Of a stretch of DNA of 64,000 nucleotides, positions 1 to 8,913 are shown piece after piece. This DNA is from JANMGV01 sp037440405 (lineage in GTDB: Bacteria; Planctomycetota; Planctomycetia; Pirellulales; Pirellulaceae), in the NCBI GenBank assembly GCA_037440405.1, contig JBBIUE010000010.1, positions 1 through 64,000 on the forward strand, given 5' to 3'. Every line of letters starts with the position of its first letter. Within the stretch, counting starts at the first letter, position 1. The notes under the pieces were generated by a model. That model was not told the origin of the DNA and searched no databases. It was given only the letters and a program-made list of their open reading frames with translations. The position numbers and the translations under genes are program-made.

Positions 1-1
1 T

Positions 2-142
2 CGCCGTGGAGGAAGCATGGCCCCGTCTGAAAAATTCTCAGAAGAGTTTGAGCGGCTTGCCAAGATTGGACTCGAAATTCTCGATTCCTTTATGGCTGAG
101 CACATACTTCAACCTCTGCGCGATGTGATCGCAGTCAACTGA
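2..142 (+). CDS. C-terminal end of an unidentified protein (5' truncated by window)
   Basis: An open frame enters from the window edge and stops with TGA at 140-142, giving about 46 residues that end in QPLRDVIAVN. It is rich in Glu, Leu and Phe and looks helical. Nothing in it identifies a family. The next gene starts just downstream on the same strand (a possible ATG lies one base after this stop), so the two may be cotranscribed. Confidence 0.45.
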   Translation, partial: RRGGSMAPSEKFSEEFERLAKIGLEILDSFMAEHILQPLRDVIAVN

Positions 143-197
143 GATGGTGCTTCTTGGTGAGCGACATAGCGCACGGTTTCCGACCCGTCTTCGCTGG

Positions 198-1973
198 ATG
201 AGACGATTCTTGCAGTTCGCATTCATGTCGATCGGTGTACTCGTGGTCAACGTGGACCAGTCCGTATGCTCCCAAGAATTGCTAGCCGCCTCCGACGCCA
301 TCGATTTGGATGCACTTGCGTCGGAGCATTCGCTGGATGAAAAGTCGAAGCTCTGGTTGGCCGAACTATTAACGTCTAGCCCAGAAGGCAGAATTCATCT
401 CGCGGTCCCTGGTAGAGGAAACGGTCCATCTCCACGCGGAACGAAACTTTCAGTCGATGTCCTCCGGACATTGGCGGAAAAGCGTGCGACGTTGGCATTC
501 GAGCATCTCGAACGTGGCTTCCATGCGGAATCCTATGCCGAGTTGTTTCGTGTAGCTGCGCTCGATTCTCGGAATCCAAACGTCATGCAGATTCTTGGCA
601 CGCCGTCCAGCCGTCTCTCTCAGCGCAAAGTCACTGCGAAATCAACCGAACGTCAGAACGAGGTAGGTTGGCTGCCGGGCAGCTATTCCCAAGTCTTGAC
701 ACCACACTTCACCATCTCAAGTCAGACAACGCCAAAGATTGCCGCAGAGGTTGCGGACTACTGCGAACAGACCTTTTGTCAATGGCAGCAATTGTTTTTC
801 GATTATTGGGCAGACCGTGACTGGATCGCCAAAAGGCGAGCTGGAGTCGCAGTTCGTCCTCCGAAAGCTCAATTTCAAGTAGTTCTCTTTCGGAATCGAG
901 AAGACTATCTGAAAGCACTGAAGAATTTGGAAACCAATATCGAAGTGTCGACGGGCTATTACCACCCTTCCACCCAAACGTCGTTTTTCTATTGGGGCGA
1001 CCCGAGAAGTCTGGTTACGCTTCGCCACGAACTGACCCATCAGTTCTTTCAAGAATTCACGGATCGAAAGGTGGCCCTCGATCCGGACGACCAATCCGGA
1101 ATGTGGCTAGTGGAAGGGATCGCCATGTTCATGGAATCCGCCTGTGCCGTTGCTGAATCGAGTTACGATGTTTTTGAAATCGGGGGGTGGGATGCGCCCC
1201 GCTTGCAAGCCGCCCGTTATCGACGCCTGCACGACGAGTTCTGGATTCCAATGGAAGAAATGTTTGCTGAGACCGGAAAGCGGCTTCGAGCGCGGTCGGA
1301 TATTCGGATGTTCTACACGCAAGCGGCTGGTTTGGCTCACATGCTGATGGAGTCCGGGCCACAACATAGACAGGCGCTGATGGCGTACTTGGAATCGGTT
1401 TATTCCGGCCAACCGAATCCCTCCGTTTTTGAGTCGATCTTCGCAGACGATGACCGATGGCGAGCAGCCTACGATCGATATTTGCTCGTCACTCGAACTC
1501 AGGTTGCAGGCCGTCCGAACCGTCCAAGTCGGAGAGATGTGGTCCTCTCTCGCACGGATGTTCGTGCTGAGGATTTATTGGCATGGTCTCACTCAATGCG
1601 AGAAGCTGATTGGTTCGATCTTTCCTTCACAAAGGTTGACGATAGCTTGTTCCAAGGTGAACCCGCTTGGAATCCGCAACGGCTCAATCTCGAAGGAACG
1701 GCCGTTACTGATCATTCATTTGAGGCCATTCGATCGATGCCGCGATTAATGGAACTCGATTTGTCAGGCTGCAATATCACTTCGAATGGAATCCAACGGA
1801 TGGCAGGGCATCCCAAATTGACGACTCTATGGCTGACGGACACGGCTGTCGACGACTCCATTCTCGACGTGCTGAAAACCTTGAAGAAACTTGAGTACGT
1901 CAATCTTGATGGCACGCGCGTGACAGATGAAGGTTGGAAGAGAATTCGCCAAGCCTTGCCAAAGTTGAAATGA
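198..1973 (+). CDS. Secreted DUF1570-type metallopeptidase-like protein with C-terminal leucine-rich repeats
   Basis: About 591 aa. The start at 198 was chosen because it begins directly with a signal peptide (MRRFLQFAFMSIGVLVV, then SVCS); an in-frame ATG at 144, one base after the upstream stop, would add 18 residues before it. The middle holds a zincin-like motif, RHELTHQFF, followed by WLVEGIAMFME, whose Glu fits a third metal ligand of a gluzincin. This matches the DUF1570 peptidase-like proteins common in planctomycetes. The last 110 residues form LRR-type repeats (LNLEGTAVTD, LDLSGCNITS, LWLTDTAVDD, VNLDGTRVTD). The substrate is unknown. It is probably exported, with the LRR part binding a target. 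The family call is fairly secure; peptidase activity is inferred. Confidence 0.75.
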   Translation: MRRFLQFAFMSIGVLVVNVDQSVCSQELLAASDAIDLDALASEHSLDEKSKLWLAELLTSSPEGRIHLAVPGRGNGPSPRGTKLSVDVLRTLAEKRATLAFEHLERGFHAESYAELFRVAALDSRNPNVMQILGTPSSRLSQRKVTAKSTERQNEVGWLPGSYSQVLTPHFTISSQTTPKIAAEVADYCEQTFCQWQQLFFDYWADRDWIAKRRAGVAVRPPKAQFQVVLFRNREDYLKALKNLETNIEVSTGYYHPSTQTSFFYWGDPRSLVTLRHELTHQFFQEFTDRKVALDPDDQSGMWLVEGIAMFMESACAVAESSYDVFEIGGWDAPRLQAARYRRLHDEFWIPMEEMFAETGKRLRARSDIRMFYTQAAGLAHMLMESGPQHRQALMAYLESVYSGQPNPSVFESIFADDDRWRAAYDRYLLVTRTQVAGRPNRPSRRDVVLSRTDVRAEDLLAWSHSMREADWFDLSFTKVDDSLFQGEPAWNPQRLNLEGTAVTDHSFEAIRSMPRLMELDLSGCNITSNGIQRMAGHPKLTTLWLTDTAVDDSILDVLKTLKKLEYVNLDGTRVTDEGWKRIRQALPKLK

Positions 1974-2006
1974 AGCTAGCGAATCAAAGAGTGCAGTCGG
2001 GTGGAT

Positions 2007-2810
2007 ATGGAATCTGATCGTCCTTTCAGGCAGGCTTTTGCCGAGATCAAGCAGCAAGGTTGGATCGCGTCGTGTGAACACTTCGACGAGATGGATTCGA
2101 CCAATGATTACCTGAAACGATTGATTGCTCAAGGAACGGCATCGGAATTGCCTCTTCTTGCTGTCGCGAATCGGCAAACGGCTGGGCGCGGACGGGGTTC
2201 CAATGCTTGGTGGAGTCCTGAAGGTGTCTTGGCCTTTTCCGTATTGGCGACCGCCGATTCGTTTTCAAGAAACCAGCAAGCTCTTTCGCAACTAGCGCTG
2301 GTTGTCGCCATCGCCGTTGCCGACATGTTCGAGGCCAACTTGACCGTCGCTCCGATGCTGAAATGGCCGAACGACGTCTACGTTGCACAAAAGAAGCTGT
2401 GCGGAATACTCATTGAAACGCTCAGTCGCGGTTCGTCCCATTTCATGGTTCTCGGAGTAGGAATGAATGTTGCGGTCAATTTCGATTCGGCATCTGAGGA
2501 AGTTCGCAATCGGGCCACATCTGCGCATCACTATGCGCTCCAAAAAATCGAACCAGCAATGCTCCTCCCTCAGTTCTTTCGGCATCTAGCCAGCTCTCTC
2601 GACCGATGGCGAACGGAGGCCGATTTCCTCGAGAAGAACTTTCGATACCGCGACTATCTTCTGGATCAACTGGTTCAGGTACAATCGGGAGCCACATTGG
2701 TCATCGGCAGAGCTAAAGGAGTAGACCAAGAAGGTGCGCTTCTTGTTCAGGCTGAGAGCGGCGCGATTCATAAGTTCATCAGCGGGACAGTTCGTTTGTT
2801 GGAAGATTAA
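2007..2810 (+). CDS. birA: Biotin--[acetyl-CoA-carboxylase] ligase
   Basis: About 267 aa. It makes biotinyl-AMP and transfers biotin to the carrier lysine of biotin-dependent carboxylases in the cytoplasm. Visible BirA signatures are MDSTNDYLKR, the biotin-binding loop TAGRGRGSNAWWSPEG, and KWPNDVYVAQKKLCGILIE; the last ~45 residues form the small SH3-like domain. No N-terminal winged helix precedes the catalytic domain, so it is a monofunctional ligase, not an E. coli-type repressor. ATG 2007 was preferred over GTG 2001 because a GGGTGG stretch lies just upstream. Its stop is seven bases before the multihaem cytochrome gene, suggesting cotranscription without an evident functional link. Confidence 0.93.
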   Translation: MESDRPFRQAFAEIKQQGWIASCEHFDEMDSTNDYLKRLIAQGTASELPLLAVANRQTAGRGRGSNAWWSPEGVLAFSVLATADSFSRNQQALSQLALVVAIAVADMFEANLTVAPMLKWPNDVYVAQKKLCGILIETLSRGSSHFMVLGVGMNVAVNFDSASEEVRNRATSAHHYALQKIEPAMLLPQFFRHLASSLDRWRTEADFLEKNFRYRDYLLDQLVQVQSGATLVIGRAKGVDQEGALLVQAESGAIHKFISGTVRLLED

Positions 2811-2817
2811 ATACTGC

Positions 2818-5226
2818 ATGGTTTCAAGTCGTTTAACAAAATCGGCTCGCTCGCTCGTTCGGGTTGCTGTCTTCGCGTTGGTTCTGCTGATCCTCGGAGT
2901 TTCATTCGTCCTGCGCGGCTATCTAACGGAGGAGCCATTGCCATTTGATCGCAGCCAAGCGATTTTCGTCGGTCGAGCTGTCTGTGCCGAATGCCATGTC
3001 AGGGAGGCGCAAGCCTATCAAGGTTCGCATCACGATCTTGCCATGGATGTGGCCAGCGACGAAACCGTCTTGGGAGACTTTTCCAATGCTGAGCTTGAGC
3101 ATCACGGAAGCGTCTTCCGCATGTTCCGCAGAAATGGAGACTTTTGGGTGACGGCCGAAGGTAACGACGGCCAAATGCGCGAATTCAAAATTGACTATGT
3201 ATTCGGGTTTACTCCTCTCCAGCAGTACATGGTGAAAATGGACGAATCATCCGAGCCTTCGACGTCTTCGTCCCGAGCCATCGGGAGAGTTCAAGTTCTT
3301 CGAGTGTGCTGGGATACGAAACAACGACGCTGGTTTCATCTCGACCCACCGGATGTCCACGAACGGCTGAAGCCGGAAGACCCGCTGCATTGGACTGGAG
3401 TCGCCCAGCGATGGAACACCTTCTGTGCAGATTGTCACAGCACGAACCTGCTGAAAGGATTCGATATTGCCTCCAACCGATACCATACAACGTTCTCAGA
3501 GATCGACGTCAGTTGCGAAGCTTGTCATGGTCCCGGCAGTTACCACGCGGAATTCGCCAAGAAACCACTGGCGAAGTGGAAGCGAGGGATCACCTTGGGC
3601 TTAGCTCCGATGAAAGCCAGTCCAGAAAATCAAATTCAAGTTTGTGCGCCGTGTCACAGTCGACGGCAAATCCTTCGAGAAGGCTCTCTTGCGGGCGATA
3701 ACTTCTACGACAATTTTTCGCTGAGCCTTCTGACGCGAGGGGTGTACTTCGCAGATGGCCAAGTCGAAGACGAAGATTACATTCATGGCTCGTTCATTCA
3801 AAGCAAGATGTATCACAAAGGCATCCGATGCACCGACTGCCACGACCCGCACACCGCCAAGCTAAAGGCTTCTGGCAATCAAGTCTGCACGAATTGCCAT
3901 CAGCATCCAACAGCCAAATACGATAGCCCAGCCCATCACTTTCACAAAACCGGCGGACCAGGAGCTCAATGTATTGATTGCCATATGCCACCCACGACCT
4001 ATATGAACGTCGATCCACGTCATGATCACTCGATCCGCATTCCTCGGCCCGATATGAGTATCTCGCTTGGCACGCCGAACGCCTGCACGGGGTGCCACAT
4101 CAACGCGAATCGCATCGCCGAAGAAAAGCGTGGGAACCTCCGTCAGTACCTGGATTGGCTCCATGCTGCCGAGGAAGGCGATGAGGAGATCCGAGCGGAA
4201 TTAGCTCGACTCGACCAATGGTGCAACGAAGCTTGTGACCGCTGGTATGGTGAAACGAGAAACCGCGAGGAGCACTTTGCGTTCGCATTGCAAAGTGCTC
4301 GTAGGCGATTGCCGCAGGCAAAAGATCAACTGGTGAAACTGATCAATCAGCGAGGCGACCGAGCGCCAGCCATCGCTCGTGCCACCGCACTAAACGAACT
4401 GTTAACCATCGATCCCCAAGTGGCGAGTGTCGAAGGAAGGAATAACCTGCGCGATCCCCATCCGTTGGTTCGAGCTGCTGCCATCGCAGCGACGGCTGGC
4501 ATGGACAATCGCAATCAGCGAGCGACTCTGTTGCAGTCCCTATTGAATGACCCGATCCGAAGCGTTCGCATCGAGGCCGTTCGCGGGATGGCTGATAGTG
4601 GTGCCGGACGATCGGGAAGTCTTGCAACCGCTGCCTATCAATCGGCCCTTTCGGAGCTGGAAAACAGCCTTCTTGCCATGCGCGATCGGGGCGGTGCTCA
4701 AGTAGCCCTTGGTATCCTTGCCGAGCAACACGGCAGAAACGCTGCAGCACTGCGACACTATGAAGACGCCATACGCATCGACCCACACTCTTCGGGCGCT
4801 CGAAACAATCTCGCTGCGTTACTGGAGCAATTGGCAGACGAACATATGAATCGATCTGCAAGCACCACGGATGAAATCCGACAAAGCAAGGATTTGGCTC
4901 AAACACTTCGCGAACGTGCTCGGAATCTACGTCGGGAGGAGTGGCAATTGCTTGAGCGAGATGTTCGTCTCCTTCCAAAGGACGCGCTCCTGCAATACCG
5001 CGTCGGCCTCAGTCGCTACCTACATGATGACTACTCTGGCGCGCGATCAGCTTTTGAGAGTGCGATCGAACTTGATCCGCACGTTCCTGGCTATCACCTC
5101 GCGCTGGCGCTTCTCTTCGAGAAGCTGGACGATTTGCCCGCTGCACGAGAGACCCTGAGTCGAGGACTCCAATTCGCACCCGACAACCAAGATCTTCGTT
5201 CGCTGAAAGATCAGTGGGAGCGTTAA
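2818..5226 (+). CDS. Membrane-anchored octahaem-type cytochrome c with HEAT and TPR repeats
   Basis: About 802 aa. The N-terminus is a basic stretch followed by one hydrophobic segment (VAVFALVLLILGVSFVL), an uncleaved anchor or signal, so the rest lies outside the cytoplasmic membrane. Eight CxxCH haem sites are visible in order: CAECH, CADCH, CEACH, CAPCH, CTDCH, CTNCH, CIDCH and CTGCH. This is the layout of cytochrome c554/NrfA-like multihaem proteins. After the last haem come helical HEAT-like repeats (RDPHPLVRAAAIAATAG, LNDPIRSVRIEAVRGMADSG) and then TPRs (ALRHYEDAIRIDPHSSGARN, ARSAFESAIELDPHVPGYHL). Electron transfer in the periplasm, with the repeats as a docking platform, is inferred. 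The start at 2818 fits just after the birA stop. No oxidase or quinone partner is visible nearby. Confidence 0.85.
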   Translation: MVSSRLTKSARSLVRVAVFALVLLILGVSFVLRGYLTEEPLPFDRSQAIFVGRAVCAECHVREAQAYQGSHHDLAMDVASDETVLGDFSNAELEHHGSVFRMFRRNGDFWVTAEGNDGQMREFKIDYVFGFTPLQQYMVKMDESSEPSTSSSRAIGRVQVLRVCWDTKQRRWFHLDPPDVHERLKPEDPLHWTGVAQRWNTFCADCHSTNLLKGFDIASNRYHTTFSEIDVSCEACHGPGSYHAEFAKKPLAKWKRGITLGLAPMKASPENQIQVCAPCHSRRQILREGSLAGDNFYDNFSLSLLTRGVYFADGQVEDEDYIHGSFIQSKMYHKGIRCTDCHDPHTAKLKASGNQVCTNCHQHPTAKYDSPAHHFHKTGGPGAQCIDCHMPPTTYMNVDPRHDHSIRIPRPDMSISLGTPNACTGCHINANRIAEEKRGNLRQYLDWLHAAEEGDEEIRAELARLDQWCNEACDRWYGETRNREEHFAFALQSARRRLPQAKDQLVKLINQRGDRAPAIARATALNELLTIDPQVASVEGRNNLRDPHPLVRAAAIAATAGMDNRNQRATLLQSLLNDPIRSVRIEAVRGMADSGAGRSGSLATAAYQSALSELENSLLAMRDRGGAQVALGILAEQHGRNAAALRHYEDAIRIDPHSSGARNNLAALLEQLADEHMNRSASTTDEIRQSKDLAQTLRERARNLRREEWQLLERDVRLLPKDALLQYRVGLSRYLHDDYSGARSAFESAIELDPHVPGYHLALALLFEKLDDLPAARETLSRGLQFAPDNQDLRSLKDQWER

Positions 5227-5264
5227 TCGGACGACTATTCATCGCCGGTCCATCGCGTTGATCG

Positions 5265-5278
5265 GTCGACCGGTCGAC
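5265..5278. repeat. 14-bp perfect palindrome between convergent genes
   Basis: GTCGACCGGTCGAC is its own reverse complement and lies in the 171-bp gap between the cytochrome gene (+) and the cyclase-repeat gene (-). No T-run follows on either strand, so a classical intrinsic terminator is not supported. It could be a protein-binding site or chance. Confidence 0.3.
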
Positions 5279-5397
5279 GCAAGACGAAAGCAAAAGCGGC
5301 AATCGATTTGTGGCGTCTGCGAACGATTCCTCCATGGATCATCTCAGGCCGGAGTTGTTGAAAAAGATGATTGCAACCTGGCTCGACCTAGCCTGAT

Positions 5398-7194
5398 CTA
5401 GTTTGCTGGAGTCGGGGCGAAGATCGGTAGGTGGCGATAGTAGACTTCTAAAGTACATGTGGCGAGGGCGGTTACGTAAAGTCGGCCTCCAGAGTCGGCG
5501 AGGTGTCCTCGGACCTCCCAGCTTCCCGCGTTTTTGCCTGACGATAGCTGAGTTCCAACAAGCGTTCGACTGGTCGCTTCATTCCAGAGCCGCCAGCGAT
5601 CCCCGCCGCGATGGTGGAACGCCTGAGTTGCGTAGTATAACCGATAGAAGTCAAGGCTCTCCGTCGTTGGCATGGCTTGTTCAAGTAACATATCCAAACC
5701 TCGATCGATATTGGTCAACTCCGAACGTCCATTGAGGTACCAGCGACACAAAAGTCCCTCGGCGGTCATATTGGCCGTGGGCGGATGACCGGGTTGATAA
5801 GCGAACAGGGCCCCGCCACCCGCCGAGGCGGAATCGAGATATCGAGATGCCTTCGCAAGATACTTGTCGGGTACTTGCAGTCCAGCCATTTTTGCACTTT
5901 GTAAGGCCATGACTTGCCAGCCCAGAACGCTGGTGTCCCCCGCCATCCCAGGATGATAGCGCCAGCCTCCAGCAGAATGCTGAGCCCTAGTAATAAAGTC
6001 GATGGCCCGCCGAGCCGGATCACGGAGGCGCTCATCGCGGGTCATCGCGAGACTCTCGCACAACACGATCGTAGCTTGGCCGTGTATGTACATCCCTGCC
6101 TCGCCATCCGTGCCTCCGCGCAGGTCGCCGTCCTCTTCCTGCAATGCAAGTAGATATTCCAATCCTTTTCTAACGTTTTCACGATACTTCCCAGAGCGAT
6201 GTGTTTGGCCGGCTCCGAGGAAGGGGAGAAGCGCTAGAGCCGTCGCTGCAGGATCGCTCGAAATGTAGCCTCGGCCGGAACCGTAGGCGCGATGATCGAG
6301 TTTCCATGCTCCATCGGCTTGTTGGTATCGCGCAAACCACTCCAGAGCTCGAGCTACTGCTGCTTCGGTTAAGAGTGTCCCTCCTTCACGCTCCAAAATC
6401 TCACGCCGCAATCGGACATCGCGGGCCGCCACTCCATTTTCGATCTGGAATGGCTGCGAGAGCTTCTGCCGCAACGTTCCTAAACTTTGAGGTTGAAAAT
6501 CGCGATCGTAGGATTCTTCATTGAGTTCAGCGGCCATCTCCATCGCTTCTTGTAACTTCCTTTGCACCTCCAAGTTCGCGAAATCCCAATCCATCGGAAT
6601 CGGAAAATCGAATCGGTTTTCTTGCGATGGCGCTACCGAGGCTATGTCCCCTTCCATCCGTTCAGGACTGATGGCAACGGAAAGTACGATCTTCGGTGCC
6701 GCCGATGGTCGCCCTTCCAAAATGGCAAGTAACAGGAAAACCATCAGGTGCAACAGCAAACTGATCAGCCATGATGGTGCTCGCTCCAGCCAAGACGTCA
6801 AATCGAAAGGAATCGAGATTGATTTGCGCCTGCGTCTAAAATGTTGTTTGGGAGGAGCGAGAACTTCAGGTTCCTTCTCAACTCGAACGACCGGTTTCGC
6901 AAGAAGCGGCGGAGATGGACGAGCGACTGGTACTGAACGAACACTCGGCTGACGCTCAATCGGTTGAGTTTTCGGTGCCGGTGGCGTGCTTGCAAGAAGG
7001 CGTTCGAGCTGCTCGACATCACGTTCAGAAAGCTGAATTCGGGAGCTACATTGCCAACATTCGGCTTCCATCAGCCACAAGCGAACGGACATCGGACCAA
7101 GGCATCGAGGGCATTCACAGAGTATGGAATTGCCATCCAGCCTGGCGTTCAAGCCAGTAATCGCCGAAGCTTTGGAAGTTGATGAGTGATTCAT
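5398..7194 (-). CDS. Zinc-ribbon / single-TM / prenyltransferase-squalene-oxidase-repeat protein
   Basis: 598 aa. Near the N-terminus are two CxxC pairs, CPRC and CWQC, about 17 residues apart, resembling a zinc ribbon. A Pro- and basic-rich linker follows, then one transmembrane helix (SWLISLLLHLMVFLLLAIL) at about 140-160. The C-terminal half has alpha/alpha-toroid repeats of the squalene-cyclase type: ALEWFARYQQADGAWKL, GLEYLLALQEEDGDLRGG, IDFITRAQHSAGGWRY and SVLGWQVMALQSAKMAG. No DXDD or other terpene-cyclase acid motif is apparent, so a binding role is more likely than cyclisation. The topology suggests a cytoplasmic zinc ribbon and an exported toroid. It is divergent from the GT39-like gene. 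The architecture is clear; the function is unknown. Confidence 0.7.
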   Translation of the reverse strand: MNHSSTSKASAITGLNARLDGNSILCECPRCLGPMSVRLWLMEAECWQCSSRIQLSERDVEQLERLLASTPPAPKTQPIERQPSVRSVPVARPSPPLLAKPVVRVEKEPEVLAPPKQHFRRRRKSISIPFDLTSWLERAPSWLISLLLHLMVFLLLAILEGRPSAAPKIVLSVAISPERMEGDIASVAPSQENRFDFPIPMDWDFANLEVQRKLQEAMEMAAELNEESYDRDFQPQSLGTLRQKLSQPFQIENGVAARDVRLRREILEREGGTLLTEAAVARALEWFARYQQADGAWKLDHRAYGSGRGYISSDPAATALALLPFLGAGQTHRSGKYRENVRKGLEYLLALQEEDGDLRGGTDGEAGMYIHGQATIVLCESLAMTRDERLRDPARRAIDFITRAQHSAGGWRYHPGMAGDTSVLGWQVMALQSAKMAGLQVPDKYLAKASRYLDSASAGGGALFAYQPGHPPTANMTAEGLLCRWYLNGRSELTNIDRGLDMLLEQAMPTTESLDFYRLYYATQAFHHRGGDRWRLWNEATSRTLVGTQLSSGKNAGSWEVRGHLADSGGRLYVTALATCTLEVYYRHLPIFAPTPAN

Positions 7195-7495
7195 TTCGTC
7201 TCTATTGTATTGACGAGACGCATTTCATGCACAATACAATATGCTGCGTCGGCGGAAGATGAAGATGTACCAATCATCATCCGTCACGCGGGTGCAGGAG
7301 CAACGTCTGGTCCTTCACTCACGTTTCCGGCTGATATCAGTTCAACTGATGATCTTCCATCGCTTCGGTCTGGTTTGTGGTCAACTGACGATCACCTTTA
7401 GACTTTTCCTTGGCGTTCCGTGTAGGTGCATTGTTCCCAATGATTTCCCGCTCTTCATTGCGTCGAGTTCGACGTTGAAAGAACTTGAATCGAAC
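7195..7495. promoter_or_regulatory. Divergent intergenic region with a 10-bp inverted repeat and a 13-bp direct repeat
   Basis: This stretch separates the cyclase-repeat gene (-) from the glycosyltransferase (+), so both promoters should lie here. A perfect inverted repeat, TATTGTATTG at 7203-7212 and CAATACAATA at 7232-7241, is separated by 19 bases. A direct repeat, TCAACTGATGATC at 7342-7354 and TCAACTGACGATC at 7381-7393 (12 of 13 identical), lies nearer the transferase. The first resembles a bipartite operator or a hairpin; both functions are inferred. The frame that continues upstream of 7496 reads as unconserved low-quality peptide, so it was treated as non-coding. Confidence 0.4.
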
Positions 7496-8869
7496 GTGAA
7501 CGAATCAGTCTGCTGTCGACTTCGACTAAAGGGACTCGCGCCATCGTGGTGGCTCGTGCTGACGGTCGCATTCTTGGTCCGCTCCCTCGGCTGCTACTGG
7601 TGGCAAGAGAAGATCATAGACGAGGCAAACGTGTTTCGATTCGGTGACAGTTATTCCTACTGGACGATGGCCGAAAACCTCTGGCATCACGGAACATTTC
7701 AGTACGGCAGCGAAGATAGTCGGATGTTTCGAGTGCCACTGTATCCATTCCTCCTCGCACCTTTTACATCATTCACGGGCCACACTGGAATCGTACTTGC
7801 GAGAATCTTCGGCATGGTGATTGGTACGTACACGGTGTTGCTTGCCATGCTCGCAGCTCGACGGATTGCTGATGAGAAAGCGGCGCTTAGCGCTGGTTGG
7901 CTCGTCGCTCTATTCCCAGGCGCCATTGGAATGAGCTTCTTCATCCTGAGCGAGGTAATCTTCGTTCCATTGTGTTTGATTTCGCTGATGGCATGGAAGC
8001 GGGGCACGGACGAGTTGGCCTCGAATGAAGGAAAAAGCGGGTTCTCAACGTCGATGTTGATGAGTGGTATTTTCTCGGGTTTGGCGTGTTTGACGCGGCC
8101 AAGCTGGATATTGTGGCCAGCCATGTTGGTGTTGGACCTTTTCCTCCTGCGCCGCAAAGCACCATCACTAACGTATCTCCGAAGCTTCCAAACGTGGTGT
8201 ATTTTTCTCGCAGGCATGACACTGACTCTCAGTCCCTGGTGGATTCGAAACTTCTCTATCACCGGAAGATTCGTTCCCACAACCTTACAGGTCGGTGCAA
8301 CTCTCTATGATAGCTTTCATGAAGGGGCGACTGGCGGAAGCGACGAGAACATGCAATGGGTCGATCCATTTGCAATCGAACAACGAGCTGAAGACGCAAA
8401 GAAGCCGAACCCTGAATCGACTTTTGAATATCGCTTGGATAAGCGGATGAAGAATGCTGCTATTCAATGGGTTCGAGAAAATCCGTCTGACGTTGCGAGG
8501 TTGGCGTTGCTAAAATTCGCCCGCACTTGGAGTCCATTGCCGTCAGCGGAGCAACTTGCTCATCCGATCATTCGATATGGGGAAGCGATTGCCTTTGCTG
8601 GAACGCTGGCACTTGTGGTTGTGGCACTCATGCGGAGCCAGAGTCGCGAGGCGGTTCGGCTGTATGTCCTGCCGTGTGTCTACGTGGCAGGTCTGCATCT
8701 GGTTTTTGTTGGTTCGATTCGATATCGGCAACCGGCAATGATCATCGCGTGCGTCGCGGCCGGAGTAGGTTTCAGTCAACTCGTGTCGTGGATTCATCAG
8801 AGGGCGCGAACCACACGTATGAGGTCCAAACATGCATCCGTGGTGGACATGAGCGACGAAGACTGTTGA
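7496..8869 (+). CDS. GT39/ArnT-like polyprenyl-phosphate-sugar glycosyltransferase, integral membrane
   Basis: About 457 aa from the GTG at 7496 (MNESVCCRLRLKGL). The frame is open back to 7241, so a longer start is possible. Many hydrophobic helices are visible. The first extracytoplasmic loop carries the acidic motif DEANVFRFGDSYSYWTMAENL, cited here by its key residues (two Asp and a Glu before the YW), and then RVPLYPFLLAPF, as in dolichyl-phosphate-mannose and ArnT-type GT-C enzymes that transfer a sugar from a polyprenyl carrier outside the membrane. The C-terminal third has further helices and a soluble tail. A Dpm1-like enzyme that could supply the lipid-linked sugar is encoded far away at 47372-48148. 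The acceptor is unknown. Confidence 0.7.
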   Translation: MNESVCCRLRLKGLAPSWWLVLTVAFLVRSLGCYWWQEKIIDEANVFRFGDSYSYWTMAENLWHHGTFQYGSEDSRMFRVPLYPFLLAPFTSFTGHTGIVLARIFGMVIGTYTVLLAMLAARRIADEKAALSAGWLVALFPGAIGMSFFILSEVIFVPLCLISLMAWKRGTDELASNEGKSGFSTSMLMSGIFSGLACLTRPSWILWPAMLVLDLFLLRRKAPSLTYLRSFQTWCIFLAGMTLTLSPWWIRNFSITGRFVPTTLQVGATLYDSFHEGATGGSDENMQWVDPFAIEQRAEDAKKPNPESTFEYRLDKRMKNAAIQWVRENPSDVARLALLKFARTWSPLPSAEQLAHPIIRYGEAIAFAGTLALVVVALMRSQSREAVRLYVLPCVYVAGLHLVFVGSIRYRQPAMIIACVAAGVGFSQLVSWIHQRARTTRMRSKHASVVDMSDEDC

Positions 8870-8913
8870 CAGCCCACGAGACAACAATCGCGAAAGTATC
8901 TTCAGGGACGGAG

